15,912 nt of DNA from JAZUOT01 sp045604805 (GTDB taxonomy: Bacteria; Bacillota; Clostridia; Oscillospirales; Acutalibacteraceae), in NCBI GenBank assembly GCA_045604805.1, contig JAZUOT010000004.1, positions 1-15,912 on the forward strand, read 5' to 3'. This document shows, piece after piece, positions 1-7,552 of this stretch. Made by a program: the position numbers and the translations under genes. Numbering within the stretch: the stretch's first letter is position 1; the number at the start of each line of letters is the position of its first letter. The notes beneath the pieces are model-generated. The model saw only the letters and a list, made by a program, of their open reading frames with translations. It made no database searches and was not told the origin of the DNA.

Positions 1-282
1 TATTATCTTACATCGCATAATGACGTCAAAGCATTTGCTCATGCTGTGAGGAGTCACTGGAGCATAGAAAATCAGCTACATTGGCAATTGGATGTTACTT
101 TTCGTGAAGACAATAGTCGGGCAAAAAAAGATAATTCCCCACTAAATTTAAACATCCTGCGCAAAGAGTCTCTGCGACTTTTAAAACAAGCTGATTTTGG
201 TAAGCGTGGCAGCATTCGCAGAAAGATGTCCAGAGCCGCTATGGATAATTCTGCTCTTGCTACCATTTTTAGTGAAAAGTAA
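1..282 (+). CDS. ISAs1-family transposase, C-terminal fragment
   Basis: The frame is open from base 1 (Tyr-Tyr-Leu-Thr-Ser...) to a TAA at 280-282, so this is the last 93 residues of a longer protein. It contains RSHWSIENQLHW followed by LDVTFREDNSRAKK and then a Leu-rich stretch, NILRKESLRLLK. In ISAs1/H-repeat transposases this WxIEN...LHW...LDVxFxED block carries the conserved glutamate and arginine of the C-terminal catalytic region of the DDE domain. The enzyme would cut and rejoin the ends of its own element. An internal GTG at 46 is not a real start, since homology-like sequence extends upstream of it. Nothing in the visible part is broken, so the copy could be intact. Confidence 0.85.
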   Translation, partial: YYLTSHNDVKAFAHAVRSHWSIENQLHWQLDVTFREDNSRAKKDNSPLNLNILRKESLRLLKQADFGKRGSIRRKMSRAAMDNSALATIFSEK

Positions 283-298
283 ATGCTTTTGCCGTGGG
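1..298 (+). mobile_element. Right end of an ISAs1-family insertion sequence (cut by window edge)
   Basis: The window opens inside a transposase reading frame that ends at 282. About 16 bases further, the sequence AAATGCTTTTGCCGTG (282-297) looks like the terminal inverted repeat expected at the right end of an ISAs1-type element. The boundary is inferred, because the left end and the target duplication are outside the window. The element lies tail to tail with the aminotransferase gene that ends at 329, so it sits just beyond that gene's stop codon. Confidence 0.6.
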
Positions 299-328
299 TG
301 TTGGATATTTCCGACTTGATGCTGCAAT

Positions 329-1609
329 TTACGATTCAAAAAAACACATTTGTTCAATTACAGCTAATTTTACGCACACACAAAAGAGCTCCATAGCAAG
401 TTTAAGTTCTTCGCAGCTGGGGAAACTAGGAGCGATTCTCAAGTTGCTGTCATTAGGGTCATTCCCCAGTGGATAAGTAGCTCCTGCATCTGTAAGTACA
501 AGGCCGGCTTCTTTACACATAGCTACAACTTTTTTAGCTGTACCGGGGTAGAGGTCAATATTCACGAAATAACCCCCATCCACTTTATTCCATTTGGCAA
601 TATCCAAACCATCTAGTTGTTTTGAAAGGGTGTCTAGTACTATATCAAATTTTGGTTTTAAGATAGCCTTATGTTTTTGCATATGTGCAGCAACATCATT
701 TTTTTTAAAAAACAGGCTATGTCTTAGCTGATTAATTTTGTCAAAACTGATTGAACGATATTTGTAATATTCTCGTATAGATCTCATGTTAACTTTGCTT
801 GCAGCTACTGCAGCAACGCCTGCTCCCGGGAATGTCATTTTCGAGGTAGAGGTGAAAAGTATAGGTAAATCTTCGTTGTTATTTTTTTTGCATTCTGACA
901 TTATGCTCAGTAAATTAACGCTATGTTCGCCTACGTCATGAACGCAATAAGCGTTATCCCAGAAGATACGGAAATCTTTCGCAGCAGGTTTCAATTTAGA
1001 AAATTTCCTTACAACATCATCTGAGTAGGTGATCCCTGCAGGGTTAGAATATTTTGGGACGCACCATATTCCCTTGACAGATTCATCTTTTTCAACTAAA
1101 TCTTTTACGGTATCCATATCTGGACCGTTTTGATCCATCTTTATAGGGATCATTTCAAAATTATAATAGGCAGTTATGCCAAAATGTCTATCGTAACCCG
1201 GGACAGGACATAAAAATTTTATATTATCTTGCTTACACCAAGCTTTACAATCAGCAACCCCATGGGTATAAAAGCAAGTTATAGCGTCAAACATCAAACT
1301 AAGACTTGAATTTCCGCCTACAAAAATATAGTCTTCAGGAACATCTAAAAGTTTTGCGAAAAACTTTTTCATAGGGGAAATCCCATCAAATAAACCATAA
1401 TTTCTAACATCCGCACCGTCTATATTGAAATCGGTGGTTTTATCTACAACATCAAGTAAGTCTAGCGAAAGCTCAATTTGCTCTGGACTGGGTTTTCCTC
1501 TAGCCATATTTAGTGATAAATTTCTACTTTTAAAAGACTCATAGTCCTTTTTCAAGCGATATTTGAGCTCTAAAAGTTCATCTTTTGAAAGGGCAGAAAA
1601 ACTTTTCAC
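329..1609 (-). CDS. AspT-type aspartate aminotransferase (PLP-dependent, fold type I)
   Basis: A 426-residue protein resembling the aminotransferase family typified by Corynebacterium glutamicum AspT (Pfam PF12897). It would interconvert aspartate and 2-oxoglutarate with oxaloacetate and glutamate in the cytosol. Visible active-site features are a substrate-loop NMARGKPSP near residue 34, SNPAG at 188-192, WDNAY with the PLP-nitrogen Asp at 218, TSTSKMTFPGAG with the probable Schiff-base Lys257, and LRIAPSFPS with the carboxylate-binding Arg391. The start is GTG, with AAGGAG eight bases upstream. It follows asnS by 25 bp and is probably co-transcribed with it, which pairs an aspartate-producing enzyme with asparagine charging. 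The length is normal. No terminator is visible between its stop and the insertion sequence. The exact amino-acid specificity is inferred from family. Confidence 0.88.
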   Translation of the reverse strand: MKSFSALSKDELLELKYRLKKDYESFKSRNLSLNMARGKPSPEQIELSLDLLDVVDKTTDFNIDGADVRNYGLFDGISPMKKFFAKLLDVPEDYIFVGGNSSLSLMFDAITCFYTHGVADCKAWCKQDNIKFLCPVPGYDRHFGITAYYNFEMIPIKMDQNGPDMDTVKDLVEKDESVKGIWCVPKYSNPAGITYSDDVVRKFSKLKPAAKDFRIFWDNAYCVHDVGEHSVNLLSIMSECKKNNNEDLPILFTSTSKMTFPGAGVAAVAASKVNMRSIREYYKYRSISFDKINQLRHSLFFKKNDVAAHMQKHKAILKPKFDIVLDTLSKQLDGLDIAKWNKVDGGYFVNIDLYPGTAKKVVAMCKEAGLVLTDAGATYPLGNDPNDSNLRIAPSFPSCEELKLAMELFCVCVKLAVIEQMCFFES

Positions 1610-1634
1610 TGCAATAACTCCTTTTCAAAAACAA

Positions 1635-3023
1635 CTAACAAGTTCTCGGGAAAGGCAAAACGTCACGGATATTTTGTATCCCGCTCAAATACATAAGCAA
1701 TCTTTCAAAGCCAAGTCCAAAACCAGAATGAACACAGCTTCCGTATTTTCTGAGATCTAGGTACCATTCATAATCATCTATATTCATAGAACATTCAAGC
1801 ATGCGCTTTTTTAATTTTTCAGAACACTCTTCTCTTTGGCTGCCACCTATAAGCTCTCCTATACCAGGTAAAAGCAGATCCATAGCGGCAACTGTTTTAT
1901 TGTCATCGTTTAGCTTCATGTAGAAGGCCTTTATCTCTTTCGGATAGTCAATAACAAAAACAGGAGCTTTAAAGACTTCTTCGGTCAGATATTTTTCATG
2001 TTCAGTTTGCAGGTCCATGCCCCATTTTACCTTATAAACAAAATTGTCATTATTCTTTTCCAAAATTTCGATGGCTTTTGTGTAAGTGATTCTGTTGAAC
2101 TTTTCTAACTGTATTACGGATTCTAAGCGTTCTATCAAGTTTTTATCTATAAAGCGGTTGAAAAACTCGATATCTTCTCTGCAGTTTTCTAAAACATAGC
2201 TTACAACGTATTTGACCATGGATTCAGCTATATCCATATTATCTTCCAGATCAGCAAAAGCTATCTCCGGTTCTATCATCCAGAATTCAGCTGCATGCCT
2301 TTGGGTGTTGGATTTTTCAGCTCTAAAGGTTGGTCCGAAAGTATAAACTCTACCCAGAGCCATAGCCATACATTCTGCTTCGAGTTGACCTGAGACAGTC
2401 AAAGATGTGTGTTCTCCGAAAAAATCTTGACTATAATCGATGCTGCCATCATCGTCTTTGGGAACTTTATTCATGTCTAAAGTTGTAGCACAAAACATAG
2501 CACCTGCACCTTCGCAATCGCTATGAGTCAAGATTGGCGTATGTGCATAAAAAAAGCCTTTTTCATTGAAAAAGCGGTGAATGGCAAAAGCGGCATTCGA
2601 ACGAAGCCTAAATGAAGCACCTAAAGTATTTGTACGTGCACGAAGATGAGGTATTGTTCGTAGATATTCTAGAGTGTGACGTTTTTTCTGTAATGGATAA
2701 TCAGAGTTTGATCTATTGTATATCTCTATACATCTAGCTTGCATTTCGAGAGGCTGTTTTGCACTAGGAGTTAGAACTATTTCTCCACTTACCTTTATAC
2801 TAGCTCCAACGTTGAGCTTCTTTACTTCTTCGAAATTATCTATTTTGTCAGCTTCAAATATTATTTGAAGATTATTGACAACCGATCCGTCATTTAAATC
2901 AATGAATCCTAATTTTTTAGAATCCCTAATGCTTCTAACCCAGCCAAAAACATCAACAGCCTTTGAAATATATCTCTCTTTGTGCCTAAAAATATCAACT
3001 ATCTGTATTTTATTTTCTAGCAT
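1635..3023 (-). CDS. asnS: Asparaginyl-tRNA synthetase
   Basis: Charges tRNA-Asn with asparagine using ATP, in the cytosol. It is a class IIb synthetase of 462 residues, close to the usual 460-466. An N-terminal OB-fold anticodon-binding domain (about residues 18-105, with VFGWVRSIRDSK) is followed by the catalytic domain. Motif 2 is seen as TFRAEKSNTQRHAAEFWMIE, and motif 3 near the C-terminus as GLGFERLLMY...IRDVLPFPR. The protein stops at FPRTC, a few residues short of the tail (PGNAEF-like) that many relatives carry. The ATG at 3023 is preferred over more upstream starts because it is preceded by GGTGAT at a suitable distance, gives family length, and lies just downstream of a good promoter that overlaps the longer alternative. 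Confidence 0.95.
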   Translation of the reverse strand: MLENKIQIVDIFRHKERYISKAVDVFGWVRSIRDSKKLGFIDLNDGSVVNNLQIIFEADKIDNFEEVKKLNVGASIKVSGEIVLTPSAKQPLEMQARCIEIYNRSNSDYPLQKKRHTLEYLRTIPHLRARTNTLGASFRLRSNAAFAIHRFFNEKGFFYAHTPILTHSDCEGAGAMFCATTLDMNKVPKDDDGSIDYSQDFFGEHTSLTVSGQLEAECMAMALGRVYTFGPTFRAEKSNTQRHAAEFWMIEPEIAFADLEDNMDIAESMVKYVVSYVLENCREDIEFFNRFIDKNLIERLESVIQLEKFNRITYTKAIEILEKNNDNFVYKVKWGMDLQTEHEKYLTEEVFKAPVFVIDYPKEIKAFYMKLNDDNKTVAAMDLLLPGIGELIGGSQREECSEKLKKRMLECSMNIDDYEWYLDLRKYGSCVHSGFGLGFERLLMYLSGIQNIRDVLPFPRTC

Positions 3024-3060
3024 AAACATCACCCAACTTAACTTTGAAAACTCAAGTATG

Positions 3061-3089
3061 ATACTACAATAAAATAGAATTTGCTTCAA
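3061..3089 (-). promoter_or_regulatory. Sigma-A type promoter of asnS-aspT
   Basis: On the minus strand TTGAAG (3084-3089) is separated by 17 bases from TAGTAT (3061-3066). Transcription would begin near 3054, giving an untranslated leader of about 30 bases before the ATG at 3023. I see no T-box in this short leader, so tRNA-responsive control of asnS is not supported here. Confidence 0.6.
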
Positions 3090-3163
3090 GGGAGTAAATT
3101 GCAGGAAAATAGCAAAAAATATCGTCTATAATATTGAAGGCTTAAATATGTATAGTAGTAGAG

Positions 3164-3198
3164 AAAAAGACAGATCTGATACGGATCTGTCTTTTTTT
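3164..3198. terminator. Bidirectional Rho-independent terminator
   Basis: The 13-base arm 3164-3176 pairs perfectly with 3184-3196 around a 7-base loop (3177-3183). On the + strand the stem is followed by a run of seven Ts; on the minus strand it is followed by five Ts. The only plausible incoming transcript is from the minus strand (tRNA-Gly and the candidate RNA upstream of it), so its likely job is to separate those from asnS. Confidence 0.8.
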
Positions 3199-3449
3199 AA
3201 TGGCACGCTCGATCAGCTCAAGGCCTAAATGACGAAAGTCCCGACTTGGACCTTTAACGTTAGGTACAGTAAGGTAAAATCTTGAAGCAGCAATACCCCC
3301 AAGCGAACTATCCAAGAGGTAAAAATAAAACTAAGCAAGTAACTCCAAAGAGTACTTAGCGAAATAACAGTGATTTATCAATAAGATTTTGGGTGGCGTG
3401 CCGAAGTACGCACAGCATGATAAAAGGAAAATCCATCTCTATCCCATTA
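3164..3449 (-). ncRNA. Candidate structured non-coding RNA of unknown class
   Basis: This 300-base stretch has no credible gene but is rich in pairing. GGCACGC at 3202-3208 is the exact complement of GCGTGCC at 3396-3402, closing a 201-base domain. Inside lie a hairpin formed by CTAAGT...ACTTGCTTAG-like arms (about 3329-3357) and a hairpin with AAAGGTCC and GGACTTT arms (about 3235-3257). The minus-strand reading is favoured: a TATAAT-like box (3456-3461) stands upstream, although without a good -35, and a terminator (3198-3164) ends it. Transcription could also come from the tRNA-Gly promoter. Length and rod-like closure recall 6S RNA, but I recognise no diagnostic motif of 6S, SRP, tmRNA or RNase P RNA. 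The strand remains uncertain. Confidence 0.4.
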
Positions 3450-3501
3450 GATTGTATTATAAACAAAAACGCTTGTATATCTTTTTCAAAAACCAAACAC
3501 G

Positions 3502-3576
<75 letters not shown>

Positions 3577-3589
3577 ACGAATGTTTTTT

Positions 3590-3618
3590 ATACTAACATT
3601 TTTTTGGGATTTAGTCAA
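3590..3618 (-). promoter_or_regulatory. Promoter of tRNA-Gly
   Basis: On the minus strand TTGACT (3613-3618) lies 17 bases before TAGTAT (3590-3595), a near-consensus sigma-A promoter. The predicted start is only about 5-6 bases before the mature tRNA 5' end. It may also supply the candidate RNA that lies between the tRNA and the terminator at 3164-3198. Confidence 0.7.
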
Positions 3619-3670
3619 ATTGTTTTTCTAGGAGTACCCTTTTGCGAGTGTTTAGAGAAAAGAATATACG

Positions 3671-3865
3671 ATTGAGGGATTTAATCGCCAGTTACGTAAG
3701 GTAACCCCCAGTCAAAATCAGTCTTTCCTACCGATGATAGCTTGCCAAAAATGCTCTATCTGGCTATGATAGACATTACGAAAAAATGGACCCGGCCGAA
3801 GGCAAAATTAGATTTCGATCCGTGCGCAGATGTCCATCTATTTCGCAGAGCGTATGCCAGATTAA
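3671..3865 (+). pseudogene. Degenerate C-terminal tail of an IS256-family (Mutator-type) transposase
   Basis: Three reading-frame pieces line up in order to give an IS256-type C-terminus. The first is IEGFNRQLRKVT (3671-3706). The second is SKSVFPTDDSL followed by KMLYLAMIDITKKWTRP (3712-about 3798). The third is ISIRAQMSIYFAERMPD, ending at the TAA at 3863-3865. Frameshifts occur near 3707-3711 and 3798-3803. A TAG stands where family members usually have Trp in the RQNW segment. The N-terminal two thirds of the transposase, with most of the catalytic region, is absent. The fragment cannot make a functional enzyme and marks an old insertion between tRNA-Gly and the ispH/rpsA gene. Confidence 0.75.
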
Positions 3866-3939
3866 CACCGCTGATGACGAATATCAAGGGTAAATAAACG
3901 GCTTTGCCGCCCTTGACTTTCGTCACCCCATCGGCGTTA
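3863..3939. repeat. Long imperfect palindrome beside the IS256 remnant
   Basis: Nested arms pair across a common centre: 3863-3870 with 3932-3939, TGACGA (3875-3880) with TCGTCA (3920-3925), TCAAGGG (3884-3890) with CCCTTGA (3910-3916), and an inner CGGC-TTT-GCCG hairpin (about 3899-3909). The outer arm begins exactly at the stop codon of the transposase remnant. A mismatch in the outer arm on the + strand becomes a G-U pair on the minus strand, so the minus-strand RNA folds better. It could be a palindromic repeat unit or a read-through RNA structure. Confidence 0.6.
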
Positions 3940-3947
3940 TGGTGTTG

Positions 3948-3981
3948 AAAAGGATGTAGCCGGAACAAGCCGGCCACATCC
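3948..3981 (-). terminator. Rho-independent terminator of the ispH/rpsA operon
   Basis: On the minus strand GGATGTGGCCGG pairs with CCGGCTACATCC through 12 continuous base pairs (one G-U) around a 6-base loop and is followed by TTTT. On the + strand the same position would be an A-C mismatch, which supports minus-strand use. It lies about 75 bases past the stop of ispH/rpsA, as expected for the end of that operon. Confidence 0.65.
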
Positions 3982-4001
3982 CTCAATTAATTTACTCTAT
4001 T

Positions 4002-4026
4002 CTAACTACTATTTAGAGTTTACACA
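4002..4026 (+). repeat. IS256-type terminal sequence, copy 1
   Basis: A 25-base sequence containing CTATTTAGAGTTTACACA is identical to the one at 8882-8906 and in the same orientation. The bases that follow (GAATTCGGGATTCTG) continue the pattern seen at the ends of IS256-family elements, where GTTTACACA is followed by an AATTxxGGxA-like segment. It lies downstream of the transposase remnant on the same strand, so it is probably that element's right terminal repeat. It is now placed just beyond the ispH/rpsA stop. Confidence 0.65.
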
Positions 4027-4055
4027 GAATTCGGGATTCTGCCCCAAGCTGCGAA

Positions 4056-6230
4056 TTAATTATTTCTCTTATATTCTTCTTCGGTGGTAAAATGCACATT
4101 TTCAGGCAATTCATCATCAGAAATACGAGTTTCACCGGAAGCAATATTTTTCGCCAATTCATCTTCCAAAAGTTTTCTTATAGAGAGACCTACCTGGCGC
4201 TTACTTACATCAACTTTCGTAACAATAGCCATAGCGGTATCTCCTATTTGAATTGCATCTTCTGGTTTATTTATTCTCTTATTTGAAATTTGAGATATAT
4301 GTATAAGTCCATCGACACCCGGTATAACACTGACAAACACGCCAAACGGAGCAAATCTTACAGCCTTTACTTCTACTATACTGCCTATTGGATAATCGCG
4401 TTCAATTATCTTCCAAGGATCTGCATTAGGATCTTTATGTCCTAACTCTATTCTCTTTTTCTCTTTATCAAAACTTTTGACGTATACATCTATTTTGTTA
4501 CCAACACTTACTATCTGTGAAGGGTCTGATACCTTGCTCCAAGAAAGTTCGCTAACATGGAGTAAACCATCTACACCACCGATATCTACAAAAACACCAT
4601 ATTTGGCAATACCTCTGACAGTTCCATCAAAGCGATTTCCTACTTCAAGACTTTCCCATACTTTGCGTTCTTTTTCTTGCTTTTCTTCTTCTAAAACAGC
4701 TCTCATCGATGCAACAACACGCCTACGGGCACGATCGAATTCTATAATTTTAACTCTAACTTCTTTGCCATTTATCACTTCTGGGTTGACATTTCTTCTA
4801 TCAGAAATCATTGAACCTGGTATAAATACACGTACACCTTTATAATTAGCAATAGCACCGCCCTTTATCACACTGGTAACAGAACAGCTTATGATACTTT
4901 TATTTTCACTGACTTCCTGTAGTTCATCCCATGCCTTAGACAGTTCTACACGTTTCTTGGAAAGTATAACAGTACCTTCATTTTCATTGGTTTCTAAAAC
5001 AAAAAGCTCAAGCTCATCACCCAGACTTACTATATCACTTGGAGTATCAAAATCTTCGATGGATAGTTCTCCACGAGGTATAATACCTGACTGTTTCCTA
5101 CCGATATCAACAAACACATCTGTAGCAGTAATATTTTCAACTGTACCCTTGACTAATTTACTCTCACTAAAGCTTTTAAAAGAATCTTCTAGCATCTCCG
5201 CAAAATTTTCATCACTACTACCAATATCTATATCTGGCACAACAACGATCGGTTGCGGAGCAACAGCGTCATCTAAAGAACCTATTTTTTGATCAAGATC
5301 CATACTTTTTTTCACATCTCCAAACTGCGAATGATTGTAGTCTAAGATACTTTCAACATTAGACTGAATTGACTGATTATCTAAATTCTCCAATTTTTTA
5401 ATTGCCTCCCCTATCACGGCAGACGGAGTAGAAGCTCCCGCCGTTATTCCTATACAATTTAAACCTTTTATATCCCTAATCGGTATTTCTTCTGCTGTTT
5501 CTACTAAATAGGTGTCACAATAAAGTTCGCACAATTCTTTTAATTTATTAGTATTTGAACTGTTCTTTCCACCAATAACTATCATAGCATCGGAAGATTT
5601 TGCAAGTTGCTGAGCTTCAAACTGCCTCTTACACGTTGCATCACATATTGTATCAAAAATCTGTAAATTTGTACATAACTTCTTGGCTATTACTAAAATT
5701 TTATTCCATTCAGCAGTGCTAAAAGTAGTCTGCGCTACTATTACTATTTTTTTGTGAATTAGGTAGTTTCCAGTACTCCAAATTTCCTCAAACTCTTTGG
5801 AATTGGCAAAAGCGATACTTTTAGTTTTACAATTACCTATTATTCCTCGGACCTCCGGATGGTTTTTGTCACCAGCTATTAAAACAACGGTATCATCTGT
5901 TGAATACTTTTCCACTATCTTATGTATTTTGGAAACAAAAGGACAAGTAGCATCTAAAAATTTAATCCCTAATTCAGTACATTGTTTTTTTACATCAGCA
6001 GGTACTCCATGTGACCTTATTACCATTATGCTGTCTTTTAGAACTTCTTCTGGAGATTTAACTATCTTTACCCCGTGTTTTGATAGTTCATCTACAATTT
6101 GAGGATTGTGAATAATAGGACCTAAAGTTACGACTTTTTCCCCTTGAGATAAAAGTTTTCTCACATTTTCCAAGGCTCTATTTACTCCAAAACAAAAACC
6201 GGCACTTTTTGCTAATCGTACTATTGCCAC
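4056..6230 (-). CDS. ispH: IspH-ribosomal protein S1 fusion (HMBPP reductase / S1)
   Basis: A 724-residue two-part protein. Residues 1-280 are 4-hydroxy-3-methylbut-2-enyl diphosphate reductase, the last step of the MEP isoprenoid pathway, which makes IPP and DMAPP with a [4Fe-4S] cluster. The cluster cysteines are C13 (GFCFGV), C96 (DATCPFV) and C196 (FDTICDAT). The substrate-binding residues H41, H74, H124, E126 and the S224-S225-N226 triplet are all present. After an acidic linker (about 281-355) come four S1/OB RNA-binding domains, at about 358-427, 444-510, 530-598 and 614-686, as in ribosomal protein S1. This fusion is well known in Clostridia. The start is GTG, three bases after the plsC stop, with AGAGGA upstream. 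It is the last gene of the cmk-plsC operon. The N- and C-terminal parts probably act independently. Confidence 0.95.
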   Translation of the reverse strand: MAIVRLAKSAGFCFGVNRALENVRKLLSQGEKVVTLGPIIHNPQIVDELSKHGVKIVKSPEEVLKDSIMVIRSHGVPADVKKQCTELGIKFLDATCPFVSKIHKIVEKYSTDDTVVLIAGDKNHPEVRGIIGNCKTKSIAFANSKEFEEIWSTGNYLIHKKIVIVAQTTFSTAEWNKILVIAKKLCTNLQIFDTICDATCKRQFEAQQLAKSSDAMIVIGGKNSSNTNKLKELCELYCDTYLVETAEEIPIRDIKGLNCIGITAGASTPSAVIGEAIKKLENLDNQSIQSNVESILDYNHSQFGDVKKSMDLDQKIGSLDDAVAPQPIVVVPDIDIGSSDENFAEMLEDSFKSFSESKLVKGTVENITATDVFVDIGRKQSGIIPRGELSIEDFDTPSDIVSLGDELELFVLETNENEGTVILSKKRVELSKAWDELQEVSENKSIISCSVTSVIKGGAIANYKGVRVFIPGSMISDRRNVNPEVINGKEVRVKIIEFDRARRRVVASMRAVLEEEKQEKERKVWESLEVGNRFDGTVRGIAKYGVFVDIGGVDGLLHVSELSWSKVSDPSQIVSVGNKIDVYVKSFDKEKKRIELGHKDPNADPWKIIERDYPIGSIVEVKAVRFAPFGVFVSVIPGVDGLIHISQISNKRINKPEDAIQIGDTAMAIVTKVDVSKRQVGLSIRKLLEDELAKNIASGETRISDDELPENVHFTTEEEYKRNN

Positions 6231-6233
6231 TTG

Positions 6234-6836
6234 TCAAACATCCTCTTTATGCAATTTTTTTATTTCATCCATAACAGTCCGAGCGGCCTTGCGTATATTT
6301 TCTCTTTTGTTTTCCCCAAAACTTTCACATGGGATAGGCTTCCCATAATGTATAGTTATTTTGCGCAATAACCTAGGTACTTTTCCATTTTTGCAAGATA
6401 TGCTAACTGGAACTATAGGGACTCCACACTGCAAGGCTATCATCACAGCACCAGCTTTTGGTGCTAAAAATTTGCCATCTTTAGATCTTGCACCTTCCAT
6501 AAAAATTCCAACTATTTCCCCTTGGGATAGTAATTTTTTTGCATGCTGTATTGCTTCTTTTCCTCCTGAGCCGCGTTTCACAGGGAAAGCTCCCAAAGCA
6601 TACAATAATCCGCGCAAAATTTTATGCTGAAACAGCTCATGCTTGGCCATAAAGTACACCTGTTTTTTATGAGATATAGCTATCAAAAGCGGATCTTTGT
6701 ACTGAATATGGTTAGGACACAATATGTACGGAGTGTCATTTGGCAATTTCCCTTCGTATTTTACTCTATAAAAATACAGCAATTTATATAACGGCATCAC
6801 TAAAAATCTTGCCACAGCATAAAAAGGTGTCATCAT
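6234..6836 (-). CDS. plsC: 1-acyl-sn-glycerol-3-phosphate acyltransferase
   Basis: Adds the second acyl chain to lysophosphatidic acid to make phosphatidic acid, the precursor of membrane phospholipids, at the cytoplasmic membrane face. The 200-residue protein has a hydrophobic N-terminus (about 5-23). The catalytic HxxxxD box is NHIQYKD (His43, Asp48). Next come a GAFPVKRG block (82-89), FMEGARS (112-118, where most relatives have FPEGTRS) and VPIVPVS (139-145). The gene overlaps the end of cmk by the four bases ATGA, a sign of translational coupling. A second Met codon follows the first directly, and either could be used. AGAGG lies nine bases upstream. The order cmk-plsC-ispH/rpsA is conserved in Clostridia. 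Confidence 0.92.
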   Translation of the reverse strand: MMTPFYAVARFLVMPLYKLLYFYRVKYEGKLPNDTPYILCPNHIQYKDPLLIAISHKKQVYFMAKHELFQHKILRGLLYALGAFPVKRGSGGKEAIQHAKKLLSQGEIVGIFMEGARSKDGKFLAPKAGAVMIALQCGVPIVPVSISCKNGKVPRLLRKITIHYGKPIPCESFGENKRENIRKAARTVMDEIKKLHKEDV

Positions 6837-7522
6837 AAATTTCGGCCTCTATTATTTTTCTTTAATTTGTTTAAAATTGTATCCGATACGGTATTTATGG
6901 AATCATCCAAAGTTAAGTCACTTGTATCTATAAGTATAGCATCTTTATCCTGCCTAAGCGGAGCTATTTTTCTGTTCATATCTTGAAAATCACGTTTTTC
7001 TATTTCTTTATGTATTTCAGACAAATCGACTTTCTGCCCTTTGGCATTTAGCTCGGCAAACCTACGGTTTGCTCTTGCTTCTACGCTGGCAGTCAGAAAA
7101 ATTTTAACATCTGCGTAGGGAAGCACAACAGTAGCTATATCTCGTCCATCCATGATCAAGTCATACTTTTGTGCCAAACTTCGTTGTCTATCTATTAGAA
7201 AATCTCTAACGGCCTTTATTGACGATATGTTCGATGTTAACATAGATATTTCATTTAATCGTATTTTTTCGCTAACATCAACACCGTTCAAAATAATTAG
7301 CTGTTTGCCACATTTAAAGTCTATATTTATATTTATGTCTTTAAGAAAACTACTAACACCCTTTTCATCTTTGCTATCTATCGAATTTTCCTTTGCAAAA
7401 AGAGCTATGCTCCTGTACATCGCACCGGTGTCAATATACACATATCCCAATCTTTCCGCAACTTTTCTGGCTATCGTACTTTTTCCTGCAGCAGATGGCC
7501 CGTCTATCGCCACTGATATCAT
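6833..7522 (-). CDS. cmk: Cytidylate kinase
   Basis: Phosphorylates CMP and dCMP to the diphosphates with ATP, recycling nucleotides from RNA and phospholipid turnover. The 229-residue product starts with MISVAIDGPSAAGKST, where the P-loop GPSAAGKS falls at residues 8-15. It continues with DTGAMYRS (31-38), MDGRDIATVVLP for CMP binding, and a C-terminal IDTSDLTLDDSI typical of the family. A longer reading from an upstream ATG at 7543 is open, but the ATG at 7522 has GGAGG eight bases before it and gives the usual length. The gene follows the HI0933-family flavoprotein by about 30 bp and overlaps plsC. Confidence 0.95.
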   Translation of the reverse strand: MISVAIDGPSAAGKSTIARKVAERLGYVYIDTGAMYRSIALFAKENSIDSKDEKGVSSFLKDININIDFKCGKQLIILNGVDVSEKIRLNEISMLTSNISSIKAVRDFLIDRQRSLAQKYDLIMDGRDIATVVLPYADVKIFLTASVEARANRRFAELNAKGQKVDLSEIHKEIEKRDFQDMNRKIAPLRQDKDAILIDTSDLTLDDSINTVSDTILNKLKKNNRGRNL

Positions 7523-7552
7523 AAAGTCAGCCTCCATAAACAAACAAATAAA

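Noticed and set aside
3202..3402. RNase P RNA, SRP RNA or transposon guide (TnpB/IscB type) RNA
   Set aside because: Short resemblances (GAAAGTCC, GAAGCAGC) occur on the + strand, but the surrounding conserved cores are absent and no tnpB or iscB gene is nearby. I kept only the neutral call of an unclassified structured RNA.
3756..3986. 76-codon minus-strand frame
   Set aside because: It covers the IS256 remnant, the palindrome and a terminator hairpin antisense, so it is a chance frame in decayed DNA.
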